Origin: Aquisediminimonas profunda
GTDB lineage: Bacteria > Pseudomonadota > Alphaproteobacteria > Sphingomonadales > Sphingomonadaceae
Length of the DNA stretch: 64,000 bases
Direction of reading: 5' to 3'
Assembly: GCF_019443285.1 (NCBI RefSeq)
Contig: NZ_CP080327.1
Span: 2,724,001-2,788,000, forward strand
How positions within the stretch are numbered: position 1 is the stretch's first letter; the number at the start of each line of letters is the position of its first letter. The position numbers and the translations under genes were made by a program. Below are positions 27,490 through 36,480 of the stretch, in pieces. The notes below the pieces were generated by a model. It was given only the letters and a program-made list of their open reading frames with translations. It was not told the DNA's origin and ran no database searches.

Positions 27490-27894
27490 TCACCCTCCGT
27501 TCACCAGCCGCACGACCCCGCCAACCAGCGAGCCAAGCACGAAGATATAGATTGGCGGCATAGACAGGTAGAGCGGGATCAGCCGCTTCTCTGGTGCCTT
27601 GTGATAGCCCCGCGCATAAAGCACCCGCATGAAGGGCCAGATCGCTCCGATCCCCGCCGCCCACAACGGACTTACGACATATGCGAAAAGCCACATCCCC
27701 GGCAGGAACAGCACTAGATGTTCGAGCGTGTTCTGATGCGCGCGGACATAGCGCTCATACTCTGGCGGCCCGCTGTGCGAGGGCACTGCGATCTTGAACC
27801 GCCCCCGCGCAAGCCCCGCCATTAGCAGTGTGAAATAATAGGCCAGCAGCGCCAGTGCGCTGACGATCACGACATAAGTGTAATTATCGGTCAT
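27490..27894 (-). CDS. MAPEG family membrane protein
   Basis: 134 residues with four hydrophobic segments. GPPEYERYVRAHQNTLEHLVLFLPGMWLF is the MAPEG signature (ERxxRAxxNxxE), here with the Glu and Asn kept. RVLYARGYHKAPEKR follows helix 3. Family knowledge: glutathione S-transferase- or peroxidase-like membrane enzymes. ATG 27894 begins MTDNYTYV. Its own ribosome-binding site GAGGAG lies inside a long hairpin (27904-27948). Confidence 0.88.
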   Translation of the reverse strand: MTDNYTYVVIVSALALLAYYFTLLMAGLARGRFKIAVPSHSGPPEYERYVRAHQNTLEHLVLFLPGMWLFAYVVSPLWAAGIGAIWPFMRVLYARGYHKAPEKRLIPLYLSMPPIYIFVLGSLVGGVVRLVNGG

Positions 27895-27903
27895 GGATCT
27901 TCG

Positions 27904-27948
27904 CGCTCCTCTTCCCCAACATATATGCAGGCTGGGGAAATAGGAGCG
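27904..27948 (-). promoter_or_regulatory. hairpin covering the MAPEG ribosome-binding site
   Basis: Two stacked inverted repeats: CGCTCCT/AGGAGCG (27904-27910, 27942-27948) and TTCCCCA/TGGGGAA (27912-27918, 27933-27939). The loop is 14 nt and the bulge small. In the transcript the GAGGAG Shine-Dalgarno is the 3' arm, 10 nt before the ATG. A stem like this should block translation unless opened, so it could act as a thermometer or other translational switch. Confidence 0.55.
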
Positions 27949-28137
27949 ACGCGGCAACTCACATTTTTGCGGCTCGCGCCCACAAGCTTGTGCCGATGTA
28001 AGGAGCCGACCGGTGGGCCATGTACCTTTGGCGGCGGGCGTTTGCACAGACTGAGGCGAACCTTTGAACCAACTTCAACTGCCGAAATTGCGGCATAGCT
28101 GGTTGCCTGCATCGGAGCATCTGGGAATCGAAGCGCC

Positions 28138-29406
28138 CTACCCCACCCCTGTTATCGGTTGGCGCATCTGATCTGGCCGCTTCCGACCATAGACTGCTTC
28201 GAAAAGTGGGGTCGCCATAAGTGTGGTAACAATTGCCATAACAACCAGAATTGCGAACAAGCCAGGTTCAATGATCCCGCGCTGAAGGCCGATGTTGATG
28301 ATGATAAGTTCCATGAGGCCGCGCGCGTTCATCAGCGCAGCTATGCCCATCGCTGTGCCGCTATCATGTCCGGAAAGCCTCGCTGCTGCATAGCAGGCTC
28401 CTCCCTTCGCGAGGATCGAAGCGGCCAGGATCGCGAGCGCTGCTGCCAGCAGATCAAAACTATCAACAACTTGCAATTGCGTATTCAGACCAGAAAAAGT
28501 GAAGAACATTGGCAGAAGGAAGACTGTGGCAAAAGGCTCCAGCTTGTCCCGCAGCTCTTCGGCGAAGCGGCCTCGCGGCATTGCAGTGCCTAGGAGGAAG
28601 CCGCCAAATACAGCATGAATTCCTGCCGCATCCATCGCAAAACAGGAGAGCAGCAACAAGACAAGCACGGTCCCCAAAAGCCCCCCTCCCATCTCTCCTT
28701 GACGCTCATGAATGGCCGCAAGGCGAGACAAAAGGCGTGGCGCGACGAATATCATTGTCAGCGCAAATGCCGTGCCACCTCCCATTGCCTTCCATGCCAA
28801 TGCTGGCCCATCCCCCAGGCTCGCAAGCACAAGTGCTACCACTATCCACGCTCCGGCATCTCCAATTGCTCCGGACGAAAGAGAAAGGGTGCCCAGTTTG
28901 GTATGGGCGATACCACGCTCGTGTATGATCCGAGCGAGCATCGGAAATGCGGTAATAGCAATTGCGGAACCGAGAAATACTGCGGCTTGGGCCGTGCCGA
29001 GCTGCGGTGAAAACAAACCCGGAATTGACATCAGCCACGGTGTCATGAGCGCCGCAACAGCAAATGGTGCAGCCATTGAGCCAAACGCAATCGTTGCAGC
29101 CGATCTCGCGCTCGCTTTGAATTCCGCCTTGTCGAAGGTGAGGCCGACGATGAACATGTACAGCCCGACACCCAACTGCGCGCCAACGTAAAGAATCTTT
29201 TTCGATTCAGCGGGGAAGAGCGCGGCCTCAACCCATGGAAACGCCAGCCCAAGGATGGACGGGCCGAGCAATACGCCCGCGATCATTTCGCCGACGACCT
29301 GCGGCTGACCCAGCCAACGCTGTGCCGCAAACCCGACCAGTCGACAGGTGGCGATGATCAGGGCCAGCTGCAGGAAGAAGAGGATTGAGAGTTGCGGAGC
29401 AGTCAT
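28138..29406 (-). CDS. CPA2 family cation:proton antiporter
   Basis: 422 residues, about 12-13 membrane segments. The start LSILFFLQLALIIATCRLVGF and GQPQVVGEMIAGVLLGPSILG are CPA2/KefB-type motifs. GAIGDAGAWIVVALVL contains the paired acidic/Asp transport site (here D-A in place of ND). AALMNARGLMELIIINIGL matches the conserved late helix. ATG 29406 lies 2 bp after the FHS transporter stop, so it is the last gene of the glucan operon. Inference: pH/K+ or Na+ homeostasis coupled to sugar-proton symport. Confidence 0.88.
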   Translation of the reverse strand: MTAPQLSILFFLQLALIIATCRLVGFAAQRWLGQPQVVGEMIAGVLLGPSILGLAFPWVEAALFPAESKKILYVGAQLGVGLYMFIVGLTFDKAEFKASARSAATIAFGSMAAPFAVAALMTPWLMSIPGLFSPQLGTAQAAVFLGSAIAITAFPMLARIIHERGIAHTKLGTLSLSSGAIGDAGAWIVVALVLASLGDGPALAWKAMGGGTAFALTMIFVAPRLLSRLAAIHERQGEMGGGLLGTVLVLLLLSCFAMDAAGIHAVFGGFLLGTAMPRGRFAEELRDKLEPFATVFLLPMFFTFSGLNTQLQVVDSFDLLAAALAILAASILAKGGACYAAARLSGHDSGTAMGIAALMNARGLMELIIINIGLQRGIIEPGLFAILVVMAIVTTLMATPLFEAVYGRKRPDQMRQPITGVG

Positions 29407-29408
29407 GA

Positions 29409-30683
29409 TCAGGCCGGGCGTCTTGCATACCAGCCAAAGCAGGCGATGACGCCGTAGCAGAGGGTGGGAAGGACAAGACCAGCTGCAAGACTTCCACTGG
29501 CATCTGCAATCATGCCAGTCAGCAGAGGAACGACCGCGCCGCCAAAAATGGCTACGTTTATGAGGCCCGAACCATCTGCCGCTCGCGGACCTAGTTTCTC
29601 GCAAGCCAAAGTGAAGATTGTCGGGAACATGATCGAATTCATCAGTCCGATGGCCAACAAGCTGTAACCCGACACAATACCTGTCGTCTGTGTCGAAACG
29701 GTAATCAGCGCGACTGCGCCGACAGCGACGGAGGCCAAAACAAGTCCGGGGCTCAACACACGCAGAACTGCCGATCCGATAAATCTCCCTACCATGGCAC
29801 CGCCCCAGTAGAGCCCAATCAATTTGCCGGCTTCTTGAGCCTCAAGCCCCATGACGTGCGGCTGCATCAAGTAGTTGACGATCAGCGAACCGATTGAAAC
29901 TTCGGCCCCCACATACAGGAATATGCACAAGGCACCGAAGCCAAACCTGGTGCGTTTCAGAAGATCAAGCCCGGCCAAACCGCTGCTTTCTTCATGCCTT
30001 TCGTTCTGCAGGGCATTGCGGAAATACCAGACCGCAGAAGCGACAATTGCCAGTGCAACCGAAAGCCCGAGGTAACCGTGGACGATCGCTTGGCTCTCGG
30101 CGGTGCGATATGCATCAAGTGCGGCCCCCGAGAGCCCCTCTGCCGAAACAGACGCCAGCCCGCCGAGGATAAGAATAGACCCGAAATAAGGAAAGATTGT
30201 CGTTCCAAGGGAATTGAAAGCCTGCGCAAATGTGAGCCGACTATGTGCCGTCTCAACCTTGCCCAACAGGGAGATCAAAGGATTGGAAACAACCTGTACT
30301 ATGACAACACCGCTTGCCAGCACAAACAGTGCAAGAAGAAATACGCCATAAGTTGCTGTCTGGCTCGCAGGTATGAACAAGAGGCAACCGACCATCATTG
30401 TCAGAAGTCCGGCTACCGCCCCCCTCATATAGCCTATCCGCTTGACCAAACGGGCTCCCGGGATGCCGATGACCGCATAGGCGGTGAAGAAGCAGAACTG
30501 CACCAGCATCGCCTGGGTGTAGCTCAACGTGAACAGTTCCTTGAGTTTCGGAATGATAACGTCATTCAGGGAAGTGATTCCGCCAAAGGTAAAAAACAGC
30601 CCCATCACAAATAATTGCAACTGTGGCGCATCGACCTGTTCAGATGGCTTCCCTGTTGTCGGGCTATTTGATGAAAATGCCAT
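29409..30683 (-). CDS. FHS family sugar:H+ symporter (glucose/galactose/fucose type)
   Basis: 424 residues from ATG 30683. N-terminal motif FVMGLFFTFGGITSLNDVIIPKLKELF is the FHS-family hallmark. TYGVFLLALFVLASGVVIVQVVSNPLIS and LTFAQAFNSLGTTIFPYFGS match GluP/FucP transporters. Its Shine-Dalgarno is a run of nine G residues 6 nt before the ATG, an unusual slippage-prone tract. It lies 55 bp downstream of the GH3 gene and would import the glucose released by GH3. Confidence 0.9.
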   Translation of the reverse strand: MAFSSNSPTTGKPSEQVDAPQLQLFVMGLFFTFGGITSLNDVIIPKLKELFTLSYTQAMLVQFCFFTAYAVIGIPGARLVKRIGYMRGAVAGLLTMMVGCLLFIPASQTATYGVFLLALFVLASGVVIVQVVSNPLISLLGKVETAHSRLTFAQAFNSLGTTIFPYFGSILILGGLASVSAEGLSGAALDAYRTAESQAIVHGYLGLSVALAIVASAVWYFRNALQNERHEESSGLAGLDLLKRTRFGFGALCIFLYVGAEVSIGSLIVNYLMQPHVMGLEAQEAGKLIGLYWGGAMVGRFIGSAVLRVLSPGLVLASVAVGAVALITVSTQTTGIVSGYSLLAIGLMNSIMFPTIFTLACEKLGPRAADGSGLINVAIFGGAVVPLLTGMIADASGSLAAGLVLPTLCYGVIACFGWYARRPA

Positions 30684-30738
30684 AATTGTCCCCCCCCCAG
30701 ATGTTATTCTTGGATCAACATCACAACTGCTGCGTCTT

Positions 30739-33216
30739 CTATGCTTTCGAAGGGCATGACAGATTCTCGCCAACGGCCTCAACGCGCGCTGCGAGCAACG
30801 TCAGGGCAAGACCCTTGTCACCGCTCAAACTGAATGGCTCGTCGACCTGCTTGAGGTTCGCGCCAGCGTCCGCGAAGCAGCGAAGTGGAATCCTGATTGT
30901 CCGCACCTGCCCCAGAGGAGATGCGCGCACGAGCGCGCCGACATCAAGTGCGATCTTGCCCAATGAAATTGAAGTCGTTCCGGAAGGCGCAGAATCGATC
31001 CGCCAATCGATGCGCAAAGCAAAGCTGTTATTGAGTTGGCGCGTCAAATCAGCACTCGGTCCCGTCAAGTGGAAAGAGGCTATGCCCGTCCAAGTGAAGG
31101 CCCTGCCATCCTCCTGAGCAGCCACATCGACAGAGCGCGTTCTGATATGCCCATAACCGCTCTCGAGCGGCGTCGTACCAACTTGTCGCGCGCCCCCCGC
31201 ATCGACGATCGATAAAGACCAGGGCGACCGTGCGCGCCCGCCCGAAAAGAAATTCTCGACGTTCAAAAGGTCAGCGATGTTCACGCCGGTCTTTTCAGAA
31301 AGCTTCGGGACCGACTTCCTTTCTGCATAGGTCAAGCCATAGCCAACCTTGAATTGTGGCTTGATAACTGGCGATCGCGCATCACCGGGCCAGGCAAAGG
31401 GAAGTTTGCCTGTAAAATCGCGCATAACTTTGCCGTCCTTGCCGGCCACAAGCACATCGGCAATCCCTTGTCCCTGCGAACCCGGAAGCCAAGCCGCTAC
31501 AAATGCGTCGGCAGCATTGATTTCAGGATTGGCAAACAAAGGCCTGCCCGAGAGAAAAACTGCAACAACCCGAACTCCAGCCGATTTCAGCTTCTTGAGG
31601 GTTGCCAAGGCAGTCGAACCTGTTGGCTGATAATCGAGGGTCGGAACATCGCCCTGAAACTCGGCATATGGGGACTCGCCAAAAACGACGACAGCGACAT
31701 CAGGCTTTTCCTTATAATCCCCATTTTCGGAAAGGGACGCTGTACCGCCGGCATCTCGCACTGCCGCTCCCATGGCTTCCCAGATTGTTTGACCGTTTGG
31801 AAAGTCTGCATGTGTTACATCGGCGCCCTGCCAACTGATTGTCCAGCCACCTGACTGCATCGCCATGTCGTTAGCCCCAGGGCCGGTGATCAAAACTCGC
31901 GACCCGGGCTTGATCGGCAAAGCGCCGCCATTATTCTTGAGGAGCACAAGAGACTTTGCAACGGCCTCGCGCGCAATCGCTAGATGCTCCGGTGATCCGA
32001 CGGTGGCGACATCGCCGCGTTCGACATGTCTCGCGTCAAACAGACCGAGTTTGAACTTGACGCGCAGAATACGCCGCACGGCATCGTTCAGCCTCTCAAT
32101 GCTGACCCTTCCATCCCTGACTTGTGCAAGAGTGGTTTCGAACAGTCCTTTCCAACTGTCGGGCGCCATAAACATGTCTAGACCAGCCATAATCGATTGA
32201 GGACAATCAGTGACATTGCACCCTTCGACCTGACCATGCCCGTTCCAGTCACCGACCACGAAACCCTGAAAGCCCATTTTGCCCTTTAGCGCATCTGTCA
32301 GCAGCGACTTGTTGCCGTGATTCTTGACACCATTCCAGCTGGAGAAGCTTGCCATCACAGTCAGCGTGCCAGCGTCGATTGCCGCCGGATATCCTTGCGC
32401 ATGCGTTGCTATCAGGTCCGTCTCGCTGATCCTTGCGTCGCCTTGATCCTTCCCTCCAAGGGTGCCGCCGTCTGCAAGAAAATGCTTGGCCGTGGCAGCG
32501 ACATGATGTGCGTCAATCGATTGTTCGACCGCAAGCGGGCCTTGAAGCCCAAGGACCATAGCCTTGGCATAAGCCGCAACGAGTTTGGGATCTGAAGCAT
32601 AGCCTTCATAGCTTCTGCCCCATCGCAGATCCTGAGGCACAGCCAATGTCGGTGCAAAGGTCCAGTCGATACCTGTTCCCGCCACTTCTGAAGCGGTCGC
32701 GCGGCCAATCCGTTCTATCAAATCAACATCACGTGTAGCTCCAAGACCTATATTGTGCGGAAATATCGTCGCGCCTGGAACGTTGGAGTGACCATGTACT
32801 GCGTCAATGCCAAACAGGATGGGTATTTTGGCCCCTGAGTTGAGCGATGCGGTTCGGAATTCATTTACAAGCCGCTGCCAGGTGCTGCCATCCGCGCGCT
32901 CATTGCCATAAGGCCCAGAATTTCCTCCAGCGAGAATTGAGCCTAGCGGATACTTTGCAAGATCGGCCGGAACGATTGTGCTGATGTCCGCCTGAATCAC
33001 CTGCCCAACTTTTTGCTCCAAGGTCATCCCCGACAATACTGCCGAGATTGCAGTCTCCGTCGAAGGATCAGTGATCGCGTCAGGACTGCTGGCAATCGGC
33101 CACCGATCGGGATGTGCTTGTGCTGAATGTTCGCTTGTGGAATTTGCCTGAGCTGTCGCTGCAAAACATGCCGACAACATTGCGAACAGGAACAAAAACG
33201 TTTTCCTGAAAGGCAT
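30739..33216 (-). CDS. GH3 family exo-beta-glucosidase, exported
   Basis: 825 residues from ATG 33216, which opens a signal peptide (MPFRKTFLFLFAMLSACFA-ATAQA) and has GGGGAAG upstream. GH3 motifs: GIDAVHGHSNVPGATIFPHN (N-domain), KHFLADGG and GFVVGDWNGHGQVEGC with the nucleophile Asp. The second domain (VLLKNNGGALPIKP) and a C-terminal beta domain follow. It matches the exo-1,3/1,4-beta-glucan glucohydrolase type. It removes glucose from beta-glucan oligosaccharides in the periplasm. It has its own LacI operator (33238-33249). Confidence 0.94.
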   Translation of the reverse strand: MPFRKTFLFLFAMLSACFAATAQANSTSEHSAQAHPDRWPIASSPDAITDPSTETAISAVLSGMTLEQKVGQVIQADISTIVPADLAKYPLGSILAGGNSGPYGNERADGSTWQRLVNEFRTASLNSGAKIPILFGIDAVHGHSNVPGATIFPHNIGLGATRDVDLIERIGRATASEVAGTGIDWTFAPTLAVPQDLRWGRSYEGYASDPKLVAAYAKAMVLGLQGPLAVEQSIDAHHVAATAKHFLADGGTLGGKDQGDARISETDLIATHAQGYPAAIDAGTLTVMASFSSWNGVKNHGNKSLLTDALKGKMGFQGFVVGDWNGHGQVEGCNVTDCPQSIMAGLDMFMAPDSWKGLFETTLAQVRDGRVSIERLNDAVRRILRVKFKLGLFDARHVERGDVATVGSPEHLAIAREAVAKSLVLLKNNGGALPIKPGSRVLITGPGANDMAMQSGGWTISWQGADVTHADFPNGQTIWEAMGAAVRDAGGTASLSENGDYKEKPDVAVVVFGESPYAEFQGDVPTLDYQPTGSTALATLKKLKSAGVRVVAVFLSGRPLFANPEINAADAFVAAWLPGSQGQGIADVLVAGKDGKVMRDFTGKLPFAWPGDARSPVIKPQFKVGYGLTYAERKSVPKLSEKTGVNIADLLNVENFFSGGRARSPWSLSIVDAGGARQVGTTPLESGYGHIRTRSVDVAAQEDGRAFTWTGIASFHLTGPSADLTRQLNNSFALRIDWRIDSAPSGTTSISLGKIALDVGALVRASPLGQVRTIRIPLRCFADAGANLKQVDEPFSLSGDKGLALTLLAARVEAVGENLSCPSKA

Positions 33217-33237
33217 GTCTTCCCCATGATTTATTTT

Positions 33238-33249
33238 GTGAACGTTCTC
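33238..33249. promoter_or_regulatory. LacI-type operator before GH3
   Basis: GTGAACGTTCTC in the context TTTTGTGAACGTTCTCATT, 11 of 12 positions identical to the TBDR operator. A TTGACT-like -35 lies just upstream on the minus strand. It indicates that GH3-FHS-antiporter is a second unit of the same regulon. Confidence 0.65.
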
Positions 33250-33290
33250 ATTCAATCGCAGGGCCTATTGCGAAAGTCAAGTAAAGCGGC

Positions 33291-34484
33291 TCAGTTCCGA
33301 CAAAAAGGCTTCCCGAGCATCAAACCTGCCGTCGCAGCAAGTATTGCCAGCAAGATGAATAGAACGGAAAAGCCAAAAAGCGGGACCAACGCCATGACAA
33401 ACCACGGCATGACCAGTGACGGAATTGTATTGGCAAGATTGAACAGTCCCAGGTCTCGGCCCCGGCGATCTGGCCGAGGAAGGACCCGAAGCGTTTGTGC
33501 CGAATGGAGCGCAAGGAAAACCGCACTTGATAAACCAAAAAATGCATACCCCAGAATTGCGCTGACCAAGTCTTTGGCAAAAACCATGACTGCAAGACCA
33601 CCCGCGGCCACCAACGCGCATGTTTGCAGCGGTCGGATCGGGTGACCGGTAGTGTCAGACCAGCGACCAATGGCCAGGGTGAGAGGAGCCGAAATCAGCA
33701 TAATTGTGCTGAACAGCCGAGCTGTCTGATTGTCGGTCACGGCAGGATCAATACTGGTTAGCCAAAAGAACAAATATGCGAACAGGGTCGCTTCCGCCAC
33801 CTGAACTGCAAGCCGTGCGAACCACATGCGAACAACTGGCGAAAACCGGAATGAAACGTGCAGGGCCGCTTGCGAGATAAAAGTGCCATTGGTCACCCTT
33901 TGATTGGGCATTGTCGGCGCGGGCAGTATGAGGACCGGCAACACACAGAGTGCAACCAATCCCGCCACGAGCAATAACCTGCTGTCATGCGCTGCCAAAC
34001 CTGGTTGGGTTACGACAGCCCCAGAGAGCGCACCTAACCCCGGCGCAAATGCCATGAGGCCGCCGAGCAGTCCCTTACGATGGTCTGGCACAATATCGCC
34101 TGCCCAAGCTGTTAAGGGCCCTAGCATCATATTCAGCGCAAGCTGCCAGCCCACGATCGCGGCGATCAACTCGCCGAGTCCTCTTGCGTGACCAATTTCG
34201 ATGAGCATGACGCAGGACAGAACCAGTCCGCCAAATATCCATCCACGCCTGTTGCGCGTCACATCGCTCAGATAACCAAAGACCACGCCCCCGAAGCTAG
34301 CGGCGACAGCCCCTGCCAGGGCAATAGTGCCAAGCCAGTCCACACCAAGCTGCTTGCCCGCCAATCCCGCAACCATAACCGGCAACAAAATGGTGAGAAG
34401 CGGTGTATAGGCAATCGCTCCACCAGCCCAAGCCAGCGCATAAAGCAGCACAAATCGATCTATCGCCAGATTTTTGTCAGGCAC
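33291..34484 (-). CDS. MFS transporter (oligosaccharide type)
   Basis: 397 residues, twelve membrane segments. GVVFGYLSDVTRNRRGW is the loop 2-3 MFS motif A variant, and DIVPDHRKGLLGG and RPDRRGRDLGLFNLANTIPSL are cytoplasmic loops. It overlaps the LacI gene by 8 bp. Context suggests uptake of beta-glucan oligosaccharides over the inner membrane. Family assignment beyond MFS is not possible by eye. Confidence 0.88.
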   Translation of the reverse strand: MPDKNLAIDRFVLLYALAWAGGAIAYTPLLTILLPVMVAGLAGKQLGVDWLGTIALAGAVAASFGGVVFGYLSDVTRNRRGWIFGGLVLSCVMLIEIGHARGLGELIAAIVGWQLALNMMLGPLTAWAGDIVPDHRKGLLGGLMAFAPGLGALSGAVVTQPGLAAHDSRLLLVAGLVALCVLPVLILPAPTMPNQRVTNGTFISQAALHVSFRFSPVVRMWFARLAVQVAEATLFAYLFFWLTSIDPAVTDNQTARLFSTIMLISAPLTLAIGRWSDTTGHPIRPLQTCALVAAGGLAVMVFAKDLVSAILGYAFFGLSSAVFLALHSAQTLRVLPRPDRRGRDLGLFNLANTIPSLVMPWFVMALVPLFGFSVLFILLAILAATAGLMLGKPFCRN

Positions 34485-35541
34485 CCGAATTGCCCGGAGG
34501 CGGAGCGACAGATTCGCGTTCGGTAATAGTCGCTGAAACCACAGTCAGCTCAGGTGTAACTTGATCGCCTTTTTGGGCCGCAATTATCAGCTCAACTGCC
34601 TTTGAAGTTGTTGCCGCAATCGGCTGGTCGACGGCTGTCAACGGCGGTTGCGTGAAATGAACGAGCGGGGTGTTGTCAAAACTAATCAAGGAAAGTTCGT
34701 CTGGTACAGCAATCTGCAGCAAACGCGCCACTTCCAAAGTGGCCAACGCCATCTGATCATTGCTTGCGATGATTGCGGTGGGCCGCATGGGCGCTTCCAG
34801 CAATTGCCGCGCCGCTGCCTCACCGGAAGCGTAGCTGAAGTCCCCCTCAGCCAGCAAGCCTTCATAATCGAGGCCTGCAGCGGCCATCGCCGCCTTCCAG
34901 CCATTCACGCGCCAGCCGCTCAGGGCATAGTCACGAGAGCCCGAAATGAATCCGATTCGACGATGTCCTCGGTCGATCAGGTACTGGGTTGCCTGTGAAG
35001 CTGACCCCTCATCATCCATCGATACGGGAATGCCTGCACCGTTCTGGATTGAGCCAATCCGAACGAAGGGAATTCTCTGGTGGTGGAGCAAGGCAACAAT
35101 TTGCGCATTGTCCGAATGCGGCGGTGTCAGGATTATCCCATCAGGCTGAAGCGCCGCAATTGCCCCCAACAATTCGCGCTCGACATGATCGGAATGTGTA
35201 TCAACCAGTTCGAAAATCATTCGGTATCCGTGCTCTGCACACTTCAACATCCCGCCAAGCAGCATTTGGTCGACCCAATCCGTGCCCTGACGGGCCCGCC
35301 AATCCTCAATCGTGCGATCACGATCATTTATTGCAAGTATCAGATATGAACGCGACCCACTCATGCGCTGTGCAGCGAGGGACGGCACATAACCCAGTTT
35401 ACGAATAGAATCCTGAACGCGTTCCCTCATTTCGGGGCGCACATTGGCTTCGTTGTTGATAACACGGCTCACCGTCTGCAACGAGACGCCAGCATCAGCT
35501 GCCACATGCTTGATCGTGACGGCTTGGCGACGTCTGGCCAT
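34477..35541 (-). CDS. LacI family transcriptional regulator of the glucan locus
   Basis: 354 residues. The N-terminal HTH (VTIKHVAADAGVSLQTVSRVIN) and hinge helix (LGYVPSLAAQRM) are classical LacI. A periplasmic-binding-like domain follows, with IIASNDQMALATLEVARLL and ISFDNTPLVHFTQPPLTAV. Its ATG directly follows the GH16 stop (TAAATG). It lies in the middle of the operon. The GTGAACGTTCAC sites at the TBDR and GH3 promoters resemble LacI operators and are its likely targets. Probably a repressor released by a gluco-oligosaccharide. Confidence 0.93.
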   Translation of the reverse strand: MARRRQAVTIKHVAADAGVSLQTVSRVINNEANVRPEMRERVQDSIRKLGYVPSLAAQRMSGSRSYLILAINDRDRTIEDWRARQGTDWVDQMLLGGMLKCAEHGYRMIFELVDTHSDHVERELLGAIAALQPDGIILTPPHSDNAQIVALLHHQRIPFVRIGSIQNGAGIPVSMDDEGSASQATQYLIDRGHRRIGFISGSRDYALSGWRVNGWKAAMAAAGLDYEGLLAEGDFSYASGEAAARQLLEAPMRPTAIIASNDQMALATLEVARLLQIAVPDELSLISFDNTPLVHFTQPPLTAVDQPIAATTSKAVELIIAAQKGDQVTPELTVVSATITERESVAPPPGNSGA

Positions 35542-36480
35542 TTATTGTCTGCCCCCTTTTTCGACCGTGCCTGCTCGCCCAGCCTCCTTCTGCCAAATGC
35601 GCACCCAGTCAACCTCCATCTGCTTGGGGTAGTCGTCAAACCGTACTCCTCCGAGCCCTCGGCTTTCAGCCAGCTTGCCGCCAATCGCGAGGTTGAGGAT
35701 CAGGTGGAAGGGTTGATCAAAGGGAGCACCCGGTTCGGCTGATCCCGAGGTTGACCAATCCTTCGCTGTGCGCACAGCATAGGTGCGTCCATCAACCTGC
35801 CAACTAATTTGATCATGAGTCCACTCAATCGCATAAGTGTGGAATTCCTGATCAAGCACCTGAGGGAAAGAGACTTCCTCACCTTTATGAACGTTCTTCG
35901 GCCACTGACCGCCGAAATGAAGAGTGCCAAGAATGGTATTTTCTCGACCTCCTGGGCACTTGGTGCACGCTACGCCAAGGTTGACTGCTTCGAGAATATC
36001 GATCTCCCCTGAAGCAGCCCAACTGCCATAGCGCTCTTTCTCTGGCAGCATCCAAATCGCAGGCCAAGTTCCCTGTCCTTGAGGAAGTCTCGCATTGACC
36101 TCAACTCGACCATATCGCCATGCCGCCTTGCCGCGGGTTGTGAGACGAGCGGAACTAAATTCCCGCGCAACCACGGCAAGCGGCAAGGGCGAGCTTGTGC
36201 GAAGATGAACCGGCAACGCGAGACCTGTTGTCCGTTCATGTCTTGCAGTGATTACGAGTTTGCCATCCTTGATGACAGCATTGCGCGCACTTCGGGTGTA
36301 GCACTGGCGCTCTTCATTGCCGCCTCCCCAGCAATCGACATCGAATCCCCACTTCCTGCTGTCGATTTTCTTCCCGTTGAACTCGTCAGACCAGACAAGC
36401 ATCCAATCCTGAGCGCTCACGGTATTTGCGTTGAACAGCAAAATCACGGCGGCGGCGCACTTGCGGCTACAAGATATCAT
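35542..36480 (-). CDS. GH16 endo-beta-glucanase (laminarinase type), exported
   Basis: 312 residues from ATG 36480, which overlaps the halogenase stop by 4 bp (ATGA). Signal peptide up to VSA-QD. WSDEFNGKKID is the usual GH16 opening. WPAIWMLP and SGEIDILEAVN (the E-x-D-x-x-E catalytic motif: nucleophile Glu and acid/base Glu) follow, then LGTLHFGGQW, HTYAIEWTHDQI and LNLAIGG. It matches GH16_3 beta-1,3-glucanases. With GH3 it forms the minimal laminarin-degrading pair. Confidence 0.94.
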   Translation of the reverse strand: MISCSRKCAAAVILLFNANTVSAQDWMLVWSDEFNGKKIDSRKWGFDVDCWGGGNEERQCYTRSARNAVIKDGKLVITARHERTTGLALPVHLRTSSPLPLAVVAREFSSARLTTRGKAAWRYGRVEVNARLPQGQGTWPAIWMLPEKERYGSWAASGEIDILEAVNLGVACTKCPGGRENTILGTLHFGGQWPKNVHKGEEVSFPQVLDQEFHTYAIEWTHDQISWQVDGRTYAVRTAKDWSTSGSAEPGAPFDQPFHLILNLAIGGKLAESRGLGGVRFDDYPKQMEVDWVRIWQKEAGRAGTVEKGGRQ

